DNA of 64,000 nt from Bacteroidota bacterium (GTDB lineage Bacteria > Bacteroidota > Ignavibacteria > Ignavibacteriales > Ignavibacteriaceae). Position numbers and translations under genes: made by a program. The notes below the pieces were generated by a model. The model was not told the DNA's origin, made no database searches, and worked only from the letters and a program-made list of their open reading frames with translations. Positions 49,974-61,787 of this stretch are shown here, one piece after another (position 1 is the stretch's first letter; every line of letters starts with the position of its first letter). The stretch spans positions 1 to 64,000 of the forward strand of contig JAIUOE010000009.1 of assembly GCA_020161395.1 (NCBI GenBank), given 5' to 3'.

Positions 49974-52442
49974 AAGGAGTGTTTCTTCCGTTTCTGCGGT
50001 ATCGGTTGCAGTATCATCGTCGTCCGGTACGACTTTTGCGATGTCGGTAATCGAATCATTATCCTTCAGGTTGATGATTCTTACGCCCTGGGTGTTTCTT
50101 CCCATGGTGCGGATATCTTTCGCAGCCATTTTAATGACCATGCCGCCTGAAGTGATGCAAATAAGTTCATCGTTGTCGTTGAGTTCCATGATCGACATCA
50201 GTTTACCCGTTTTTTCGGTGGTTTTCACGGTAATGATACCCTTTCCGCCACGGTTGGTAACGCGATAATCGTTCACATCCGACCGTTTTCCATAACCTTT
50301 GTCAGTAACCACCATTACGGTACTTGTTCTTTTGATAACGAGAGAACCGATCACGAAGTCGCCTTTCTCGAGTCTGATACCGATAACACCTGTTGCAGCT
50401 CTACCCATGTCACGAACAGCACTCTCGTCGAAACGGATTGCTATACCATCGTGTGTACCGATAATGATATTGTCACCGGCTTCACAAAGTTTGGCACTGA
50501 TGAGGGAATCACCTTCGTTCAGATTCAGGGCGATAATTCCACCCCGTCTTACATTTCCGTAGGCAGAGAGGACAGTTTTCTTGATGATGCCGTTTTTGGT
50601 TGCCATTATCAGGTACTGATCATCCTTGAACTCTTTTACGGTAACAAAAGCTGTGATCTGCTCGTCGGGTGTTTTCTCAATCAGATTGAGGATCGACCTT
50701 CCGAGTGCGGATCTTCCGACATCGGGAACTTCGTGTACTTTAAGCCAGTAACAGCGACCCTTGTCGGTGAAGAACATAATGTAATGGTGTGTCGAGGCAA
50801 CAAACATTGTCTCCACGAAATCACCTTCTTTTGTTCCTGCACCTGTTACACCTCTTCCGCCGCGTTTCTGTTTTCTGTAGCCGCTGGCAGGGAATCTCTT
50901 GATGAAGCCTCTGTGGGATATGGTAACCACCACATCCTCTTCAGCAATCATATCTTCGAGTGAGAAGTTTTCGTAGTCGTAGATGATCTCGGTTCTTCTT
51001 TCGTCACCGAATTTGTCGCGAAGAGCTATGAGTTCCTCTTTAATGATCAGATTTCTCTTCTCTTCACTTTCGAGGATCCCTCTGAGTTTTTCAATCAGTT
51101 TGATAAGCTCTTTATATTCCTGCTCAATTTTCTTTCTTTCGAGACCGGTCAGTCTTTGCAATCTCATATCGAGTATCGCTTTTGCCTGAATTTCTGAAAG
51201 TTTGAAGCGTTCCATCAGGTTTTTCTTTGCAGTTTCGGTATCTTTCGAAGCCTTAATAACCGCAATTACCTCATCGATATTATCGAGGGCAATGATGTAG
51301 CCTTCAAGAATATGTGCCCTTCGCTCTGCCGCATCGAGTTCGAAACGGGTTCTGCGAATGAGAACATCCATTCTGTGGAGCAGGAAATGGTGCATCATCT
51401 CTTTAAGGTTGAGTACCTTTGGAGCTCCGTTCACAAGTGCGAGCATGATTACACCAAAGGTTACCTGCATCTGGGTATGTTTGTAGAGCTGGTTGAGCAC
51501 TACAGCAGGCTGAGCATCTTTTTTCAATTCGATAACCACACGCATACCGTCCCTGTCGGATTCATCCCTTAGATTCGAGATGTGCTGCAGTTTCCCCTCC
51601 TTAACCTGTTGAGCAATTCTTTCGATAAGAGCTGCTTTATTAACCTGGTAGGGAAGTTCGGTAACAATAATGTGAATTCTGCCGTTTTTCTGCGTTTCAG
51701 TATTCACTTTTGCGCGAACGATAAGCTTTCCTCTGCCCGTGTGGTAGGCACTTTTCACTTCTGAATACCCGTAGATAATTCCGCCAGTCGGGAAATCGGG
51801 GGCTGAGACATGCTGCATCAGTCCATCGATATCAATTGCGGGATTGTCGATCATGGCAACAAGCCCGTTAATCGTTTCTGTCAGGTTGTGCGGCGGGATG
51901 TTTGTAGCCATACCCACAGCAATACCACTCGAACCGTTGATCAAAAGGTTGGGCAGATACGAGGGGAGAACCGATGGCTCCTGAAGTGAATCATCGAAGT
52001 TGGGGACGAAGTTTACCGTGTTTTTGTCGAGATCGCGAAGCATTTCATCTGAGATTTTCGCAAGTCTTGCCTCGGTATACCTCATCGCTGCTGCGGAGTC
52101 ACCATCTACTGATCCGAAGTTACCCTGACCCATCACAAGCGGGTAGCGGAGAGAGAATTCCTGGACCATACGCACCATCGCATCGTAAACGGAGGAATCA
52201 CCGTGCGGGTGATACTTTCCAAGCACTTCACCCACGATTCTGGCAGATTTCTTGAAGGGTCTGTTGTAGTAGTAGCCCAGATCGTGCATACCAAACAACA
52301 CTCTTCTATGAACAGGTTTCAGACCATCGCGGACATCGGGTAACGCTCTTGAAACAATTACCGACATCGAATAATCGATGTAAGAAGATTTTAACTCTTC
52401 TTCAAGTGAAACAGGAATGATTTTATCAAACATATTTGACAT
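49971..52442 (-). CDS. gyrA: DNA gyrase subunit A
   Basis: An 823-residue type IIA topoisomerase subunit that cuts and rejoins DNA to introduce negative supercoils. The active-site Tyr is Y122 (RYTEAR). The quinolone region reads [10 protein letters not shown] with Ser83 and Asp87, as in sensitive enzymes. The GyrA box QKRGGRG near 520 is present, so it is gyrase rather than topoisomerase IV. A six-bladed C-terminal domain and an acidic tail ([14 protein letters not shown]) follow. It is the last gene of the dnaN-recF-DUF721-gyrB-gyrA block, 18 bases downstream of gyrB. Confidence 0.97.
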   Translation of the reverse strand: MSNMFDKIIPVSLEEELKSSYIDYSMSVIVSRALPDVRDGLKPVHRRVLFGMHDLGYYYNRPFKKSARIVGEVLGKYHPHGDSSVYDAMVRMVQEFSLRYPLVMGQGNFGSVDGDSAAAMRYTEARLAKISDEMLRDLDKNTVNFVPNFDDSLQEPSVLPSYLPNLLINGSSGIAVGMATNIPPHNLTETINGLVAMIDNPAIDIDGLMQHVSAPDFPTGGIIYGYSEVKSAYHTGRGKLIVRAKVNTETQKNGRIHIIVTELPYQVNKAALIERIAQQVKEGKLQHISNLRDESDRDGMRVVIELKKDAQPAVVLNQLYKHTQMQVTFGVIMLALVNGAPKVLNLKEMMHHFLLHRMDVLIRRTRFELDAAERRAHILEGYIIALDNIDEVIAVIKASKDTETAKKNLMERFKLSEIQAKAILDMRLQRLTGLERKKIEQEYKELIKLIEKLRGILESEEKRNLIIKEELIALRDKFGDERRTEIIYDYENFSLEDMIAEEDVVVTISHRGFIKRFPASGYRKQKRGGRGVTGAGTKEGDFVETMFVASTHHYIMFFTDKGRCYWLKVHEVPDVGRSALGRSILNLIEKTPDEQITAFVTVKEFKDDQYLIMATKNGIIKKTVLSAYGNVRRGGIIALNLNEGDSLISAKLCEAGDNIIIGTHDGIAIRFDESAVRDMGRAATGVIGIRLEKGDFVIGSLVIKRTSTVMVVTDKGYGKRSDVNDYRVTNRGGKGIITVKTTEKTGKLMSIMELNDNDELICITSGGMVIKMAAKDIRTMGRNTQGVRIINLKDNDSITDIAKVVPDDDDTATDTAETEETLL

Positions 52443-52460
52443 ATTGATTTAAACTCTTCT

Positions 52461-54470
<2,010 letters not shown>

Positions 54471-54481
54471 CTAATCCGTTT

Positions 54482-54772
54482 TTATCTTGAAAACTTTATT
54501 TGTTTAATCTTTTCACTTTTAAAGTAAGTGTTCATTTTATTAATAAGCAATTCCTCGTTGAACTTCAGTTCGTTCTTTAACGAAGGATTGTCAACCTTGA
54601 TTCTTAATATTCCGTTGTCATATTTGTCAGGGAGAACATGACCTGCAAGCTCGGGGAAGATGAGGAAAAAGTGTTCGTAAATTTCCTCTTTCTCGAGAAT
54701 CTCTCTCACTTTGTGAAATGCGGGGTCGTTTGCCATAACCTCACCGACCGAAGTGACGATTTTTTTTGCCAT
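54482..54772 (-). CDS. DUF721/DciA-like protein
   Basis: A 96-residue protein of the DUF721 family, small positively charged proteins regularly found between recF and gyrB. The pattern HVLPDKYDNGILRIKVDNPSLKNELKFNEELLINKMN matches the KH-like core (positions about 43-82, given here in outline). Some relatives, named DciA, load the replicative helicase in bacteria lacking DnaC/DnaI. The genomic position supports the assignment; the function here is inferred. Confidence 0.82.
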   Translation of the reverse strand: MAKKIVTSVGEVMANDPAFHKVREILEKEEIYEHFFLIFPELAGHVLPDKYDNGILRIKVDNPSLKNELKFNEELLINKMNTYFKSEKIKQIKFSR

Positions 54773-54823
54773 TCCTTAGCCTGAAATTTTACAAGGTTGA
54801 AAACCAATCATCAATTGTACCTG

Positions 54824-55915
54824 TCAGGGATTAACAAAAATTGTTGAATCGTTCTCATCCTTTTTTAAAAACCCGTAGTTTGAGAAGTCGGTCAATGTTA
54901 TAAATGCCTGCCCCACTTCCTTTAAGTAGTCGCTGATTGCGATCGATCTTGCCTTGTCAAGCTCACCAAAAACATCATCCAACAGGAAAAAAGGGGTGTT
55001 CTTCAAAATCTTCTTCAGGAAAAAGAACTGTGCGAACTTCAAAGCCACCTGAAATGTCTTGTGCTGCCCCTGTGATCCGAAAGTCCTTACGGAATTTCCG
55101 TTTATACTGAAAACAAAATCATCCTTGTGAGGACCCGTAAGGTTTGTCCCCCGCCTTATTTCATTCTCTCTGTTCGCAAGGATCGCCTTGTGAAACACAC
55201 TCTGAATGCCGGCATCATCCGCGGCAAAAGAATCGTATTCGATTGCCGGAATCTCTTGGTTGTTCATGATGTGAGAGTATGATTCGGAGAGGTAGTCCTT
55301 GAATTCGCTGATGAACTTTCGTCTCATCACGATGAGTTGGACGCCTGAATTAACCAGTTTTTCATCCCAGGCTTCCAGTTGATCAAAGAGGGTTTTCGAC
55401 CTGAACTCTTTCAATTTATTTAAGAGAGATGACCTTTGTTTTAATGTTCTGTTGTAGTCGAGTAGTGTATCAAGATACACTTCACTTGACTGCGAAATAA
55501 CCGAATCGACAAATTTTCTTCTGTCAGCGGGATACCCGTGGGTAAGGTCGAGATCTGCCGGAGTCAGTACCACGACCGGAAATTTGCCAATCACATCTGC
55601 GGCACGGTTTAACTGCTTCCCGTCCTTAAAATATACTCTTTTATTCTCTTCTCTTCCATACCTTATCCTCACTTTATGAGAAGTGAAGCTCTCGATGGAT
55701 GAGACGATTTCGTAAACATCCGAGTCAAAATTTATCATCTCAGTATCGGGACTCGATCTGAAACTTTTTGTGGTACATATGAGGTACACAGCCTCAAGAA
55801 TGGTTGTTTTACCTTTACCGTTACCACCAACCAGGAAGTTTAGCCCCGGAGAAAAATCAAAATGCGAATCTTTATGCAACCGGAAATTCTTAAGTTCCAG
55901 TGACTTTAATATCAT
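54824..55915 (-). CDS. recF: DNA replication/repair protein RecF
   Basis: A 363-residue SMC-like ATPase that acts with RecO and RecR at single-strand gaps. The Walker A motif GGNGKGKTT is at 30-38. LVSGVQL and SGAP-like signature residues (GSQGQHKTFQVALKFAQ) lie near 290-306, and Walker B (FFLLDDVFGELD) follows. The start overlaps the dnaN stop by 4 bases, giving translational coupling. Confidence 0.95.
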   Translation of the reverse strand: MILKSLELKNFRLHKDSHFDFSPGLNFLVGGNGKGKTTILEAVYLICTTKSFRSSPDTEMINFDSDVYEIVSSIESFTSHKVRIRYGREENKRVYFKDGKQLNRAADVIGKFPVVVLTPADLDLTHGYPADRRKFVDSVISQSSEVYLDTLLDYNRTLKQRSSLLNKLKEFRSKTLFDQLEAWDEKLVNSGVQLIVMRRKFISEFKDYLSESYSHIMNNQEIPAIEYDSFAADDAGIQSVFHKAILANRENEIRRGTNLTGPHKDDFVFSINGNSVRTFGSQGQHKTFQVALKFAQFFFLKKILKNTPFFLLDDVFGELDKARSIAISDYLKEVGQAFITLTDFSNYGFLKKDENDSTIFVNP

Positions 55916-57021
55916 ATTGTGTTCAGACGCGTCGGCATGAGGAGCATCAGCAGATCCTCATTTTCATCCTGTTTAAGCGGCTTGAATATTGCTGCTTTTG
56001 ACGGGGATACCAACTCGACCACGAGATCATCACAGTTTAGATTATTCAAAATTTCAAGCAGGGATTCGGTTTTGAAGCCAATGGTAAAATTTTCACCAAT
56101 ATAATTTGCCGGAATCGACTCGTCAGCCCTCGAACCGCTCTCCTGATCCTCTGTATTCATTTGTATGCTCTCTTTGTCGAGAGTAACTTTTACAAGCTGG
56201 AAGTTTTTGTTGCTGAGAAGCACCATCCTTCTTGTGGCGGAGATAAAGGGCGCTTTGCTGATTGAAAGTTTATTCGGACTGTCAGCAGGAATTACGGCGC
56301 TGTATTCCGGAAATTTATGTTCGATCAGTCTGGAAACAAGCCTTGTGGTTCCGGATTCAAAATACATGCCGCCTGTTGTATATTTCAGGGAAACAACCCC
56401 GTCTTCGAGAAGTTTTACAAGGATATTAACAGTTTTACCCGGTACAACTATAGCCACGGGATCATCATGCTTCAAATTGAGTGCCGAAAATCTGACAAGT
56501 TTGTGGGCATCGGTGGCAACAAAATGAGTACCATCCTCTTTCATGTCGATTAGCACACCCGTCATGGAAACCCTTGCTGAATCCTTGGATACAGCGAAGG
56601 AGGCAGCCTGAAGTGCTTTTTTGAGGAGCTTTGCGTCTATTTCAAGGCTGTTTTCGGTTTCAATGTCCTTAAATCCGGGGAAATTGTCGGGGGAGGAGTA
56701 ATTGAAGTTGTAATGGCCCAAATCTGTTTGCATCACAATTTTTTGTTCCTCAATCACCACTCTGATCAGCGTGTCACCGAGTGATTTCACAAAATCGCTC
56801 AGGAGTTTTCCTTTCACGATGAATCTTGCCGAACCGTCGCATGTAACCAGATCTTTTACACTGATCGCAACTTCATGATCATTGGCAGTAAGGGTGAGTT
56901 CGCCATCCCCAAATTCCACAAGGATGTTCTCGAGAATAGGCATCGGGGTACGCAGTGGCACAGCCGGGAGGACTTTTGTTATCAGCTTGTCAAAAGCTAT
57001 ACTGTTAATGGTAAATTGCAT
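55912..57021 (-). CDS. dnaN: DNA polymerase III sliding clamp (beta subunit)
   Basis: A 369-residue beta clamp made of three similar domains. The N-terminal segment LLPAVPLR-like (KVLPAVPLRTPMPILENI), YSSPDNFPGF in domain 1, and the C-terminal LLMLLMPTRL ending are family hallmarks; the last forms part of the hydrophobic partner-binding cleft. It heads the replication gene block. dnaA, usually next to dnaN, is not in this window; instead a 500-base non-coding region and bamD lie upstream. Confidence 0.95.
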   Translation of the reverse strand: MQFTINSIAFDKLITKVLPAVPLRTPMPILENILVEFGDGELTLTANDHEVAISVKDLVTCDGSARFIVKGKLLSDFVKSLGDTLIRVVIEEQKIVMQTDLGHYNFNYSSPDNFPGFKDIETENSLEIDAKLLKKALQAASFAVSKDSARVSMTGVLIDMKEDGTHFVATDAHKLVRFSALNLKHDDPVAIVVPGKTVNILVKLLEDGVVSLKYTTGGMYFESGTTRLVSRLIEHKFPEYSAVIPADSPNKLSISKAPFISATRRMVLLSNKNFQLVKVTLDKESIQMNTEDQESGSRADESIPANYIGENFTIGFKTESLLEILNNLNCDDLVVELVSPSKAAIFKPLKQDENEDLLMLLMPTRLNTI

Positions 57022-57521
57022 TATGATTTCCTGTTTTTCCGAATGTCAAAAATACAAAATTTCCCGCAATTTTTGGCAGTTTTATCTTACTTCAAACAGT
57101 GCTTTTTTTTAATCTTGCAGGTGGCATGGTAACAAAAATCATTCGGGTTTGAGGTTTTTTCCTCTTTTGCCCAAACATGTCGCTTATAATGGATATAAAG
57201 GCGTCCGGAAAACCACCCCCGCTGCTTCGTCCCGCTATGGTCTGCAGAACTTTTTTCGGCTCGCCCGGGCACCACGCATTCACATTTGACGGCTTCACGC
57301 GGTCTGTCATGGTGAAAAAAGAGGATATTTACAGTTTATATTTTACTTTAAAGCCAAAATGGAAAATATAAATATTTATATTTTACTTTAAAGCCAAAAT
57401 GGAAAATATGGAATTGGAGTTTCTTCCTTCTGTCGGGGGGAGAATTCATAGCTAAATTAATCCCTTTCCCACCTTGGCTTTATTTGTTAAATTTGCAAAT
57501 TGCTCAAAAAAATAATTAGAG
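57022..57521. other. Non-coding region between dnaN and bamD
   Basis: About 500 bases between divergent genes. It contains an exact 35-bp direct repeat (57335-57369 and 57375-57409) next to bamD. A G+C-richer stretch (57190-57310) is open in more than one minus-strand frame (a 72-codon frame at 57092-57310), but I do not call it a gene. No good match to the DnaA box (TTATNCACA) is seen. Confidence 0.6.
57335..57409. repeat. Exact 35-bp tandem direct repeat upstream of bamD
   Basis: Two identical 35-bp copies, 40 bp centre to centre (57335-57369 and 57375-57409). Each contains outer arms ATATTTT and AAAATAT around ACTTTAAAGCC, so each copy is itself an imperfect palindrome. Placement 112-187 bases upstream of bamD suits a regulatory site or iteron-like element. 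Confidence 0.8.
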
Positions 57522-58286
57522 ATGAAAAAAGTATTATTTCCGGCACTTTTGGCTGTGATCTTCCTGGCAGGCTGCTCACTTGATGTCGACCGTTCTGCCA
57601 TGTCACCCGAAGAGAGATTCAAGTATGCACTGTCTTTGTACGAAGATGAGTCATATCTTGAGGCAATAACCGAATTTGAAGGTATACTGATACAATATCC
57701 CGGCAGTACAGTTGCAGCAGATGCACAGTATTTCCTTGCGATGTCCCGTTTTAAGAGAAGTGAATACCTGATGGGCGCCTACGAGTTCAGCAAACTGATC
57801 AACACTATGCGCGCCAGCAAGTATATCAAAGATGCACAATTTATGCTTGCCGACTGTTATTATGAATTGTCGCCCAATTATGCCCTCGACCAAAAGTACT
57901 CTGAGAAGGCAATCGAAGAATTTCAGGCTTTTATCAACTTTTTCCCGACTGACCCAAAGGTAGAGGAAGCTGAAAGAAAAATTGCCGAAATGAACGATAA
58001 ACTCGCACAGAAGGTCTTTTCGAACGCAGTTACCTATGAAAAAATGGGAATGTATGGAGCTGCGATAGAATACTACGGATTCCTTACCGAGAAATATCAC
58101 GATTCAAAATACTGCGGTGAAGCTTCATACAACAAGATTACACTCCTTGTCGACAGAAAAAGATATAAAGAAGCGCTAAAGGAAACAGAACTCTTCCTCG
58201 CCAGATACAAAGGTGATCCGAACACGCGGAATGTTGAATCGATAAGGGCAGATCTCCTCAAGATGCCACAACTCTCGGCTCAATAG
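57522..58286 (+). CDS. bamD: Outer membrane assembly lipoprotein BamD-like
   Basis: A 254-residue lipoprotein with signal peptide and lipobox LAGC (lipidated Cys at 18). The mature part is made of tetratricopeptide-type helix pairs: ERFKYALSLYEDESYLEAITEFEGIL, AQYFLAMSRFKRSEYLMGAYEF and AIEYYGFLTEKYHDSKY each mark a repeat. BamD docks with BamA at the inner face of the outer membrane to fold beta-barrel proteins, including porins and T9SS components. It starts a six-gene plus-strand series and lies 1 base from the thioesterase gene. Confidence 0.88.
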   Translation: MKKVLFPALLAVIFLAGCSLDVDRSAMSPEERFKYALSLYEDESYLEAITEFEGILIQYPGSTVAADAQYFLAMSRFKRSEYLMGAYEFSKLINTMRASKYIKDAQFMLADCYYELSPNYALDQKYSEKAIEEFQAFINFFPTDPKVEEAERKIAEMNDKLAQKVFSNAVTYEKMGMYGAAIEYYGFLTEKYHDSKYCGEASYNKITLLVDRKRYKEALKETELFLARYKGDPNTRNVESIRADLLKMPQLSAQ

Positions 58287-58287
58287 A

Positions 58288-58752
58288 ATGGATAAACCGG
58301 TAAAAATCTCCCAGGTCGTAATGACCGAGCTGGTGCTCCCAAACCACACCAACCCCCACTCACATCTTTTGGGCGGGCAGTTGATGCTTTGGATCGACAT
58401 TTGTGCCGCCCTTTGCGCCGCGAAACATGCCCAGGCAGTCTGCGTAACGGCATCTGTTGATAAAATTGATTTTCACCACCCAATCAAACTCGGGGAAGTG
58501 GTTACACTTCAGGCATCGGTAAACAGAGTATTTAATACTTCGCTTGAGGTGGGTGTAAAAATCCACTCCGAATCGTTTTATTCGGGTAACAGGGCACATA
58601 CAAACAGTGCATATCTTACCTTTGTAAGTATCGACAAGGATGGCAACCCCGTACCCGCACCAAAAGTAATCCCTGAAACTGAAGAGGAAATTCGCCGGTT
58701 TGAGCAGGCAGGAAACAGACGGGAACAGCGCCTCCGTAACCGGATAAAATGA
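58288..58752 (+). CDS. Acyl-CoA thioesterase, hotdog fold (YciA-like)
   Basis: A 154-residue single-hotdog acyl-CoA hydrolase. VLPNHTNPHSHLLGGQLMLWID (positions about 16-37, in outline) has the catalytic Asn-Asp-type surroundings of the acyl-CoA hydrolase family. VDKIDFHHPIKLGEVV is the second conserved strand block. It is cytosolic. These enzymes release free fatty acids from acyl-CoA; chain-length preference cannot be told. It is tightly linked to bamD, a pairing seen in related genomes as far as I recall. Confidence 0.87.
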   Translation: MDKPVKISQVVMTELVLPNHTNPHSHLLGGQLMLWIDICAALCAAKHAQAVCVTASVDKIDFHHPIKLGEVVTLQASVNRVFNTSLEVGVKIHSESFYSGNRAHTNSAYLTFVSIDKDGNPVPAPKVIPETEEEIRRFEQAGNRREQRLRNRIK

Positions 58753-58786
58753 CCGGGTCTTCACAGGCAGGATCAAAACAACATTC

Positions 58787-60418
58787 ATGCGGAATACTTT
58801 TTTAATAATTATTTTATCTCCCTTCCTGATTTTCTCTCAGGATAAACCCGATCTTGATTCTGTTTTTAATGTATTCACAGATCTTCGAACCACTCAACAG
58901 GTATCACTACCCCTGTCGGCGAAGAACCACAAATGTGGGCTTCCATCACTTTCTCCTCTGGTTTTCTACCAAAATGAGTTAAACCCTGAACAAAAATCTT
59001 TATTTAAAGATATTACAGCCCGACCTGTGTTGGATACAAGTATCGTGTCTCCCAAAAAACTTTTTCGGATTCATTACGATAAATCGGGGTTTCAAAAGCC
59101 TGCATATTCTGTTGACAGTCTTGCTCTCGCTCTCGATTCCGCATATCAGTTCGAAGTTACATTTCTGAAGTATCCTGCACCTCCCTCTGACGATACAGCC
59201 GGAGGTGACAGCCTCTATGATGTTTACATTGTTGCATTTCAATACTACTACGGTGAGACGATCCCAGAAACAAAGGTCTCACCCTTTCTCGAGCAATATT
59301 CGTCATATATAAAAATAGACAATGATTTTGCAGGATTCTATACAACCGGACTTCCTGCCGCAAAGGTGACGGCAGCACACGAATTTCATCACGCAATTCA
59401 AATGGGAAATTACATTCTTCGTTATTCCGATATTTTCTTTCACGAACTCGTATCCACTTCAATGGAAGAATTTGTATTTCCTGAAGTAAACGACTATCTC
59501 GCATATTTGCCTGATTATTTCGAAAACCCGGGACTCTCCGTATCAAAGTATTCGGGTTACGACCTTGCTCCTTTTTCTCTCATGATGAAGGAAAGACTCG
59601 GCTATGATATTATTAAAAGACAGTGGGAATTGATGATCAGAGACAGGGCAGTAAAAGCGATTGCGAATTCTCTTATTGAAGCGGGTTCCTCCGCAACCGA
59701 AGAATTTAACTGTTTTGGCAGATGGAATTACTTCACGGGTTACAGAGCTATTCCCGGGAAATATTACACTGATGCCGCCCGTTTCCCGGTTATAGTGAAT
59801 TACATGAAATCTGAAATTGCCGGGAACAGAGTGAATATCTCGTTGAAAGCACACCCTGTTTCCAATAATTCTCTGATGGTTGTGAATTCCCAAAATGGCT
59901 CCCGTGACACCATTGTTACCATTGTCACCGATTATTCAACCGAGAAATGGTTCGACTCACCCGATTCGTATCTCGACTATTCGTACAGCTTATACACTTA
60001 TCAGGCGGAAGGATCTGCTCTTCTTTTTGGCAGTTTTTATGACAAATTCGGGAAAAATCCGGCATTTCAGGCGAAAACGGCAACCATTATAAATAATGTG
60101 GTGATCGAGAGGGGTGATCAACCCCAAAATGCGGAAAATGATCCTTATCCCTCCCCCTTCACATACGGGAAAAACAGAGAAGATGTGATATATTTCCCTT
60201 TTAAATTTTTACAAAACACCACAACGCTCCTTAATGTATACAATGTGGCGGGAGACCTGATCTACTCGGGAGAAGAACCTTCCTGGGGTGTCCTGAGGAA
60301 TCTGGTGAAGTGGCAGGTTCGCAACAATTTTGGGCAGAAGCTCTCTTCGGGTGTCTATATTTACATACTCAAAGCAAACGATCAGAATAAATCAGGCAAG
60401 CTTGTAATTCTCAACTGA
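58787..60418 (+). CDS. Exported MXAN_6640-like metalloprotease
   Basis: A 543-residue exported protein with a signal peptide (about 1-17). The zinc motif HEFHH is at 198-202, within TAAHEFHHAIQMG, followed by FFHELVSTSMEEFVFPEVNDY, where the next Glu residues may supply the third ligand. This arrangement fits the MXAN_6640 family of putative metalloproteases. The C-terminal 85 residues (NVYNVAGDLIYSGE... GQKLSSGVYIYIL) resemble a T9SS sorting domain, so surface export is possible. It has ordinary length and no visible defect. Confidence 0.8.
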   Translation: MRNTFLIIILSPFLIFSQDKPDLDSVFNVFTDLRTTQQVSLPLSAKNHKCGLPSLSPLVFYQNELNPEQKSLFKDITARPVLDTSIVSPKKLFRIHYDKSGFQKPAYSVDSLALALDSAYQFEVTFLKYPAPPSDDTAGGDSLYDVYIVAFQYYYGETIPETKVSPFLEQYSSYIKIDNDFAGFYTTGLPAAKVTAAHEFHHAIQMGNYILRYSDIFFHELVSTSMEEFVFPEVNDYLAYLPDYFENPGLSVSKYSGYDLAPFSLMMKERLGYDIIKRQWELMIRDRAVKAIANSLIEAGSSATEEFNCFGRWNYFTGYRAIPGKYYTDAARFPVIVNYMKSEIAGNRVNISLKAHPVSNNSLMVVNSQNGSRDTIVTIVTDYSTEKWFDSPDSYLDYSYSLYTYQAEGSALLFGSFYDKFGKNPAFQAKTATIINNVVIERGDQPQNAENDPYPSPFTYGKNREDVIYFPFKFLQNTTTLLNVYNVAGDLIYSGEEPSWGVLRNLVKWQVRNNFGQKLSSGVYIYILKANDQNKSGKLVILN

Positions 60419-60452
60419 TGAACTGAAGCAATAAAGGAAAATTTTACTTTAG

Positions 60453-61091
60453 ATGACTAAATTAGTCTTGAATAAACTTACAAAAACATTCGAAAGAAGA
60501 GTAATCTTTAAGGATGTGAACCTCGAATGGTCTGCTCCCGGGCTTTTTGGCGTGGCGGGTCCCAACGGCTCCGGAAAATCGACACTTGTGAAGGTGGTAA
60601 CCGGGCTTATTTCCGCTACATCAGGGGATGTCTATCTCGAATCAGACGGAAGAAAGTTTACACCCGCTAATTCGACCGGTCATTTTGGTTTCGCTTCCCC
60701 ATACCTCGTACTTTACGATGAGTTTACCGCAAAGGAAAATCTTGAATTTACAATGAACATAAGGGGAAAGCAGCTTGATGAAGCGAAAATGGACTCGCTT
60801 CTCGATCATTTTTCCCTTCTCAAGAGGAAAAACGACCTTGTCAGAGCCTATTCATCGGGCATGAAACAGCGGCTTAAAATAATTTTTGCATTTATCCACA
60901 ACCCCGAACTCATCATTCTTGATGAACCGACCGCCAATCTCGATGCTGAAGGCAAGGGAAAGGTTTACGAACTCGCAAAAAGCGTTGCACAGGAGAAAAT
61001 TGTAATTTTCGCAACAAATGAAGAAGAAGAACTTGCCATGTGCAAAGAGGTCATCAAGATTATGGATCATAAACCGGCAGGGAGGGACTGA
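60453..61091 (+). CDS. ccmA: ABC transporter ATP-binding protein, CcmA-like
   Basis: A 212-residue ABC ATPase. Walker A is GPNGSGKSTL (about 36-45), the signature YSSGMKQR (about 131-138), and Walker B LIILDEPTANLD (about 152-163). The short length and direct coupling to a CcmB-like membrane protein (2-base gap) indicate CcmA, the ATPase of the cytochrome c maturation heme-handling transporter. Other ABC families of similar size cannot be fully excluded. Confidence 0.83.
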   Translation: MTKLVLNKLTKTFERRVIFKDVNLEWSAPGLFGVAGPNGSGKSTLVKVVTGLISATSGDVYLESDGRKFTPANSTGHFGFASPYLVLYDEFTAKENLEFTMNIRGKQLDEAKMDSLLDHFSLLKRKNDLVRAYSSGMKQRLKIIFAFIHNPELIILDEPTANLDAEGKGKVYELAKSVAQEKIVIFATNEEEELAMCKEVIKIMDHKPAGRD

Positions 61092-61093
61092 CG

Positions 61094-61759
61094 ATGTTTA
61101 AACAAGCCCTTTGGCTTTTCAATAAAGACCTTACATCCGAGCTTCGTACAAGATATGCAATTAATGCTCTCGGGATGTTCATTGTTGTCACTATCAGCGT
61201 TATCCTTTTTGCGATAGGGCAGGAGAAAATAAGTTCAGCCCTCGCAGGCGGTCTCCTTTGGGTGGTGATTTTCTTTACCGCCATGTCGGGGCTCTCCAGA
61301 GCTTTTGTTTCGGAGGAGGAGAGAGGGACGGCACTTCTGCTGCAACTGATCGCCAGCCCGACAGTTGTTCTCACGGGAAAACTTTTTTACAACCTGATAC
61401 TTGTCTTCGCCATGAATATGGTGATTCTGGTGCTCTATTCTGCTTTGTTTGATGCTTTTGTTCTGAAGAATGTCTTTATATTCTTCTTCTCATTTGTGTT
61501 GGGGAATACCGGACTGGCATTTGCATCGACCATTATAGCATCAATAATTGCAAAAGCAAACTCGAAGGGGACACTTTACCCCGTACTTTCATTCCCGATT
61601 CTTTTACCGCTCCTTCTGATGCTGGTTGAAATTACAAAACGGTGTTCGGATGGAGTAACATTTGAAGAAATTTCGCCCGAGTTTTTTGCTCTGGTCAGTT
61701 ACAATGTCGTAATCGCAGCAGCGAGTTACATGTTGTTCGATTTTATTTGGAAAGAATGA
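61094..61759 (+). CDS. ccmB: Heme exporter-like membrane protein CcmB
   Basis: A 221-residue protein with six membrane helices (about 20-40, 48-70, 95-120, 125-150, 155-180 and 195-218). The opening [23 protein letters not shown] and the [26 protein letters not shown] loop are typical of CcmB. With CcmA and CcmC it takes part in releasing heme-loaded CcmE for cytochrome c maturation. ccmC is not adjacent here; gmd follows after 28 bases. Confidence 0.88.
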   Translation: MFKQALWLFNKDLTSELRTRYAINALGMFIVVTISVILFAIGQEKISSALAGGLLWVVIFFTAMSGLSRAFVSEEERGTALLLQLIASPTVVLTGKLFYNLILVFAMNMVILVLYSALFDAFVLKNVFIFFFSFVLGNTGLAFASTIIASIIAKANSKGTLYPVLSFPILLPLLLMLVEITKRCSDGVTFEEISPEFFALVSYNVVIAAASYMLFDFIWKE

Positions 61760-61787
61760 TTTTTTTAATTTAATAAGGAAACACCAA

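Noticed and set aside
57092-57310. 72-codon minus-strand gene
   Set aside because: Overlapping open frames in a G+C-rich patch, no recognisable domain and no ribosome binding site; left as unexplained sequence.
57190-57310. SRP (4.5S) RNA, because of a GAAGCAGC stretch on the minus strand
   Set aside because: The paired GGTCAGG strand and the conserved tetraloop context are missing.
57022-57521. Chromosomal origin next to dnaN
   Set aside because: No match to TTATNCACA that I could find and no dnaA; the A+T-rich 35-bp repeats alone are not enough.
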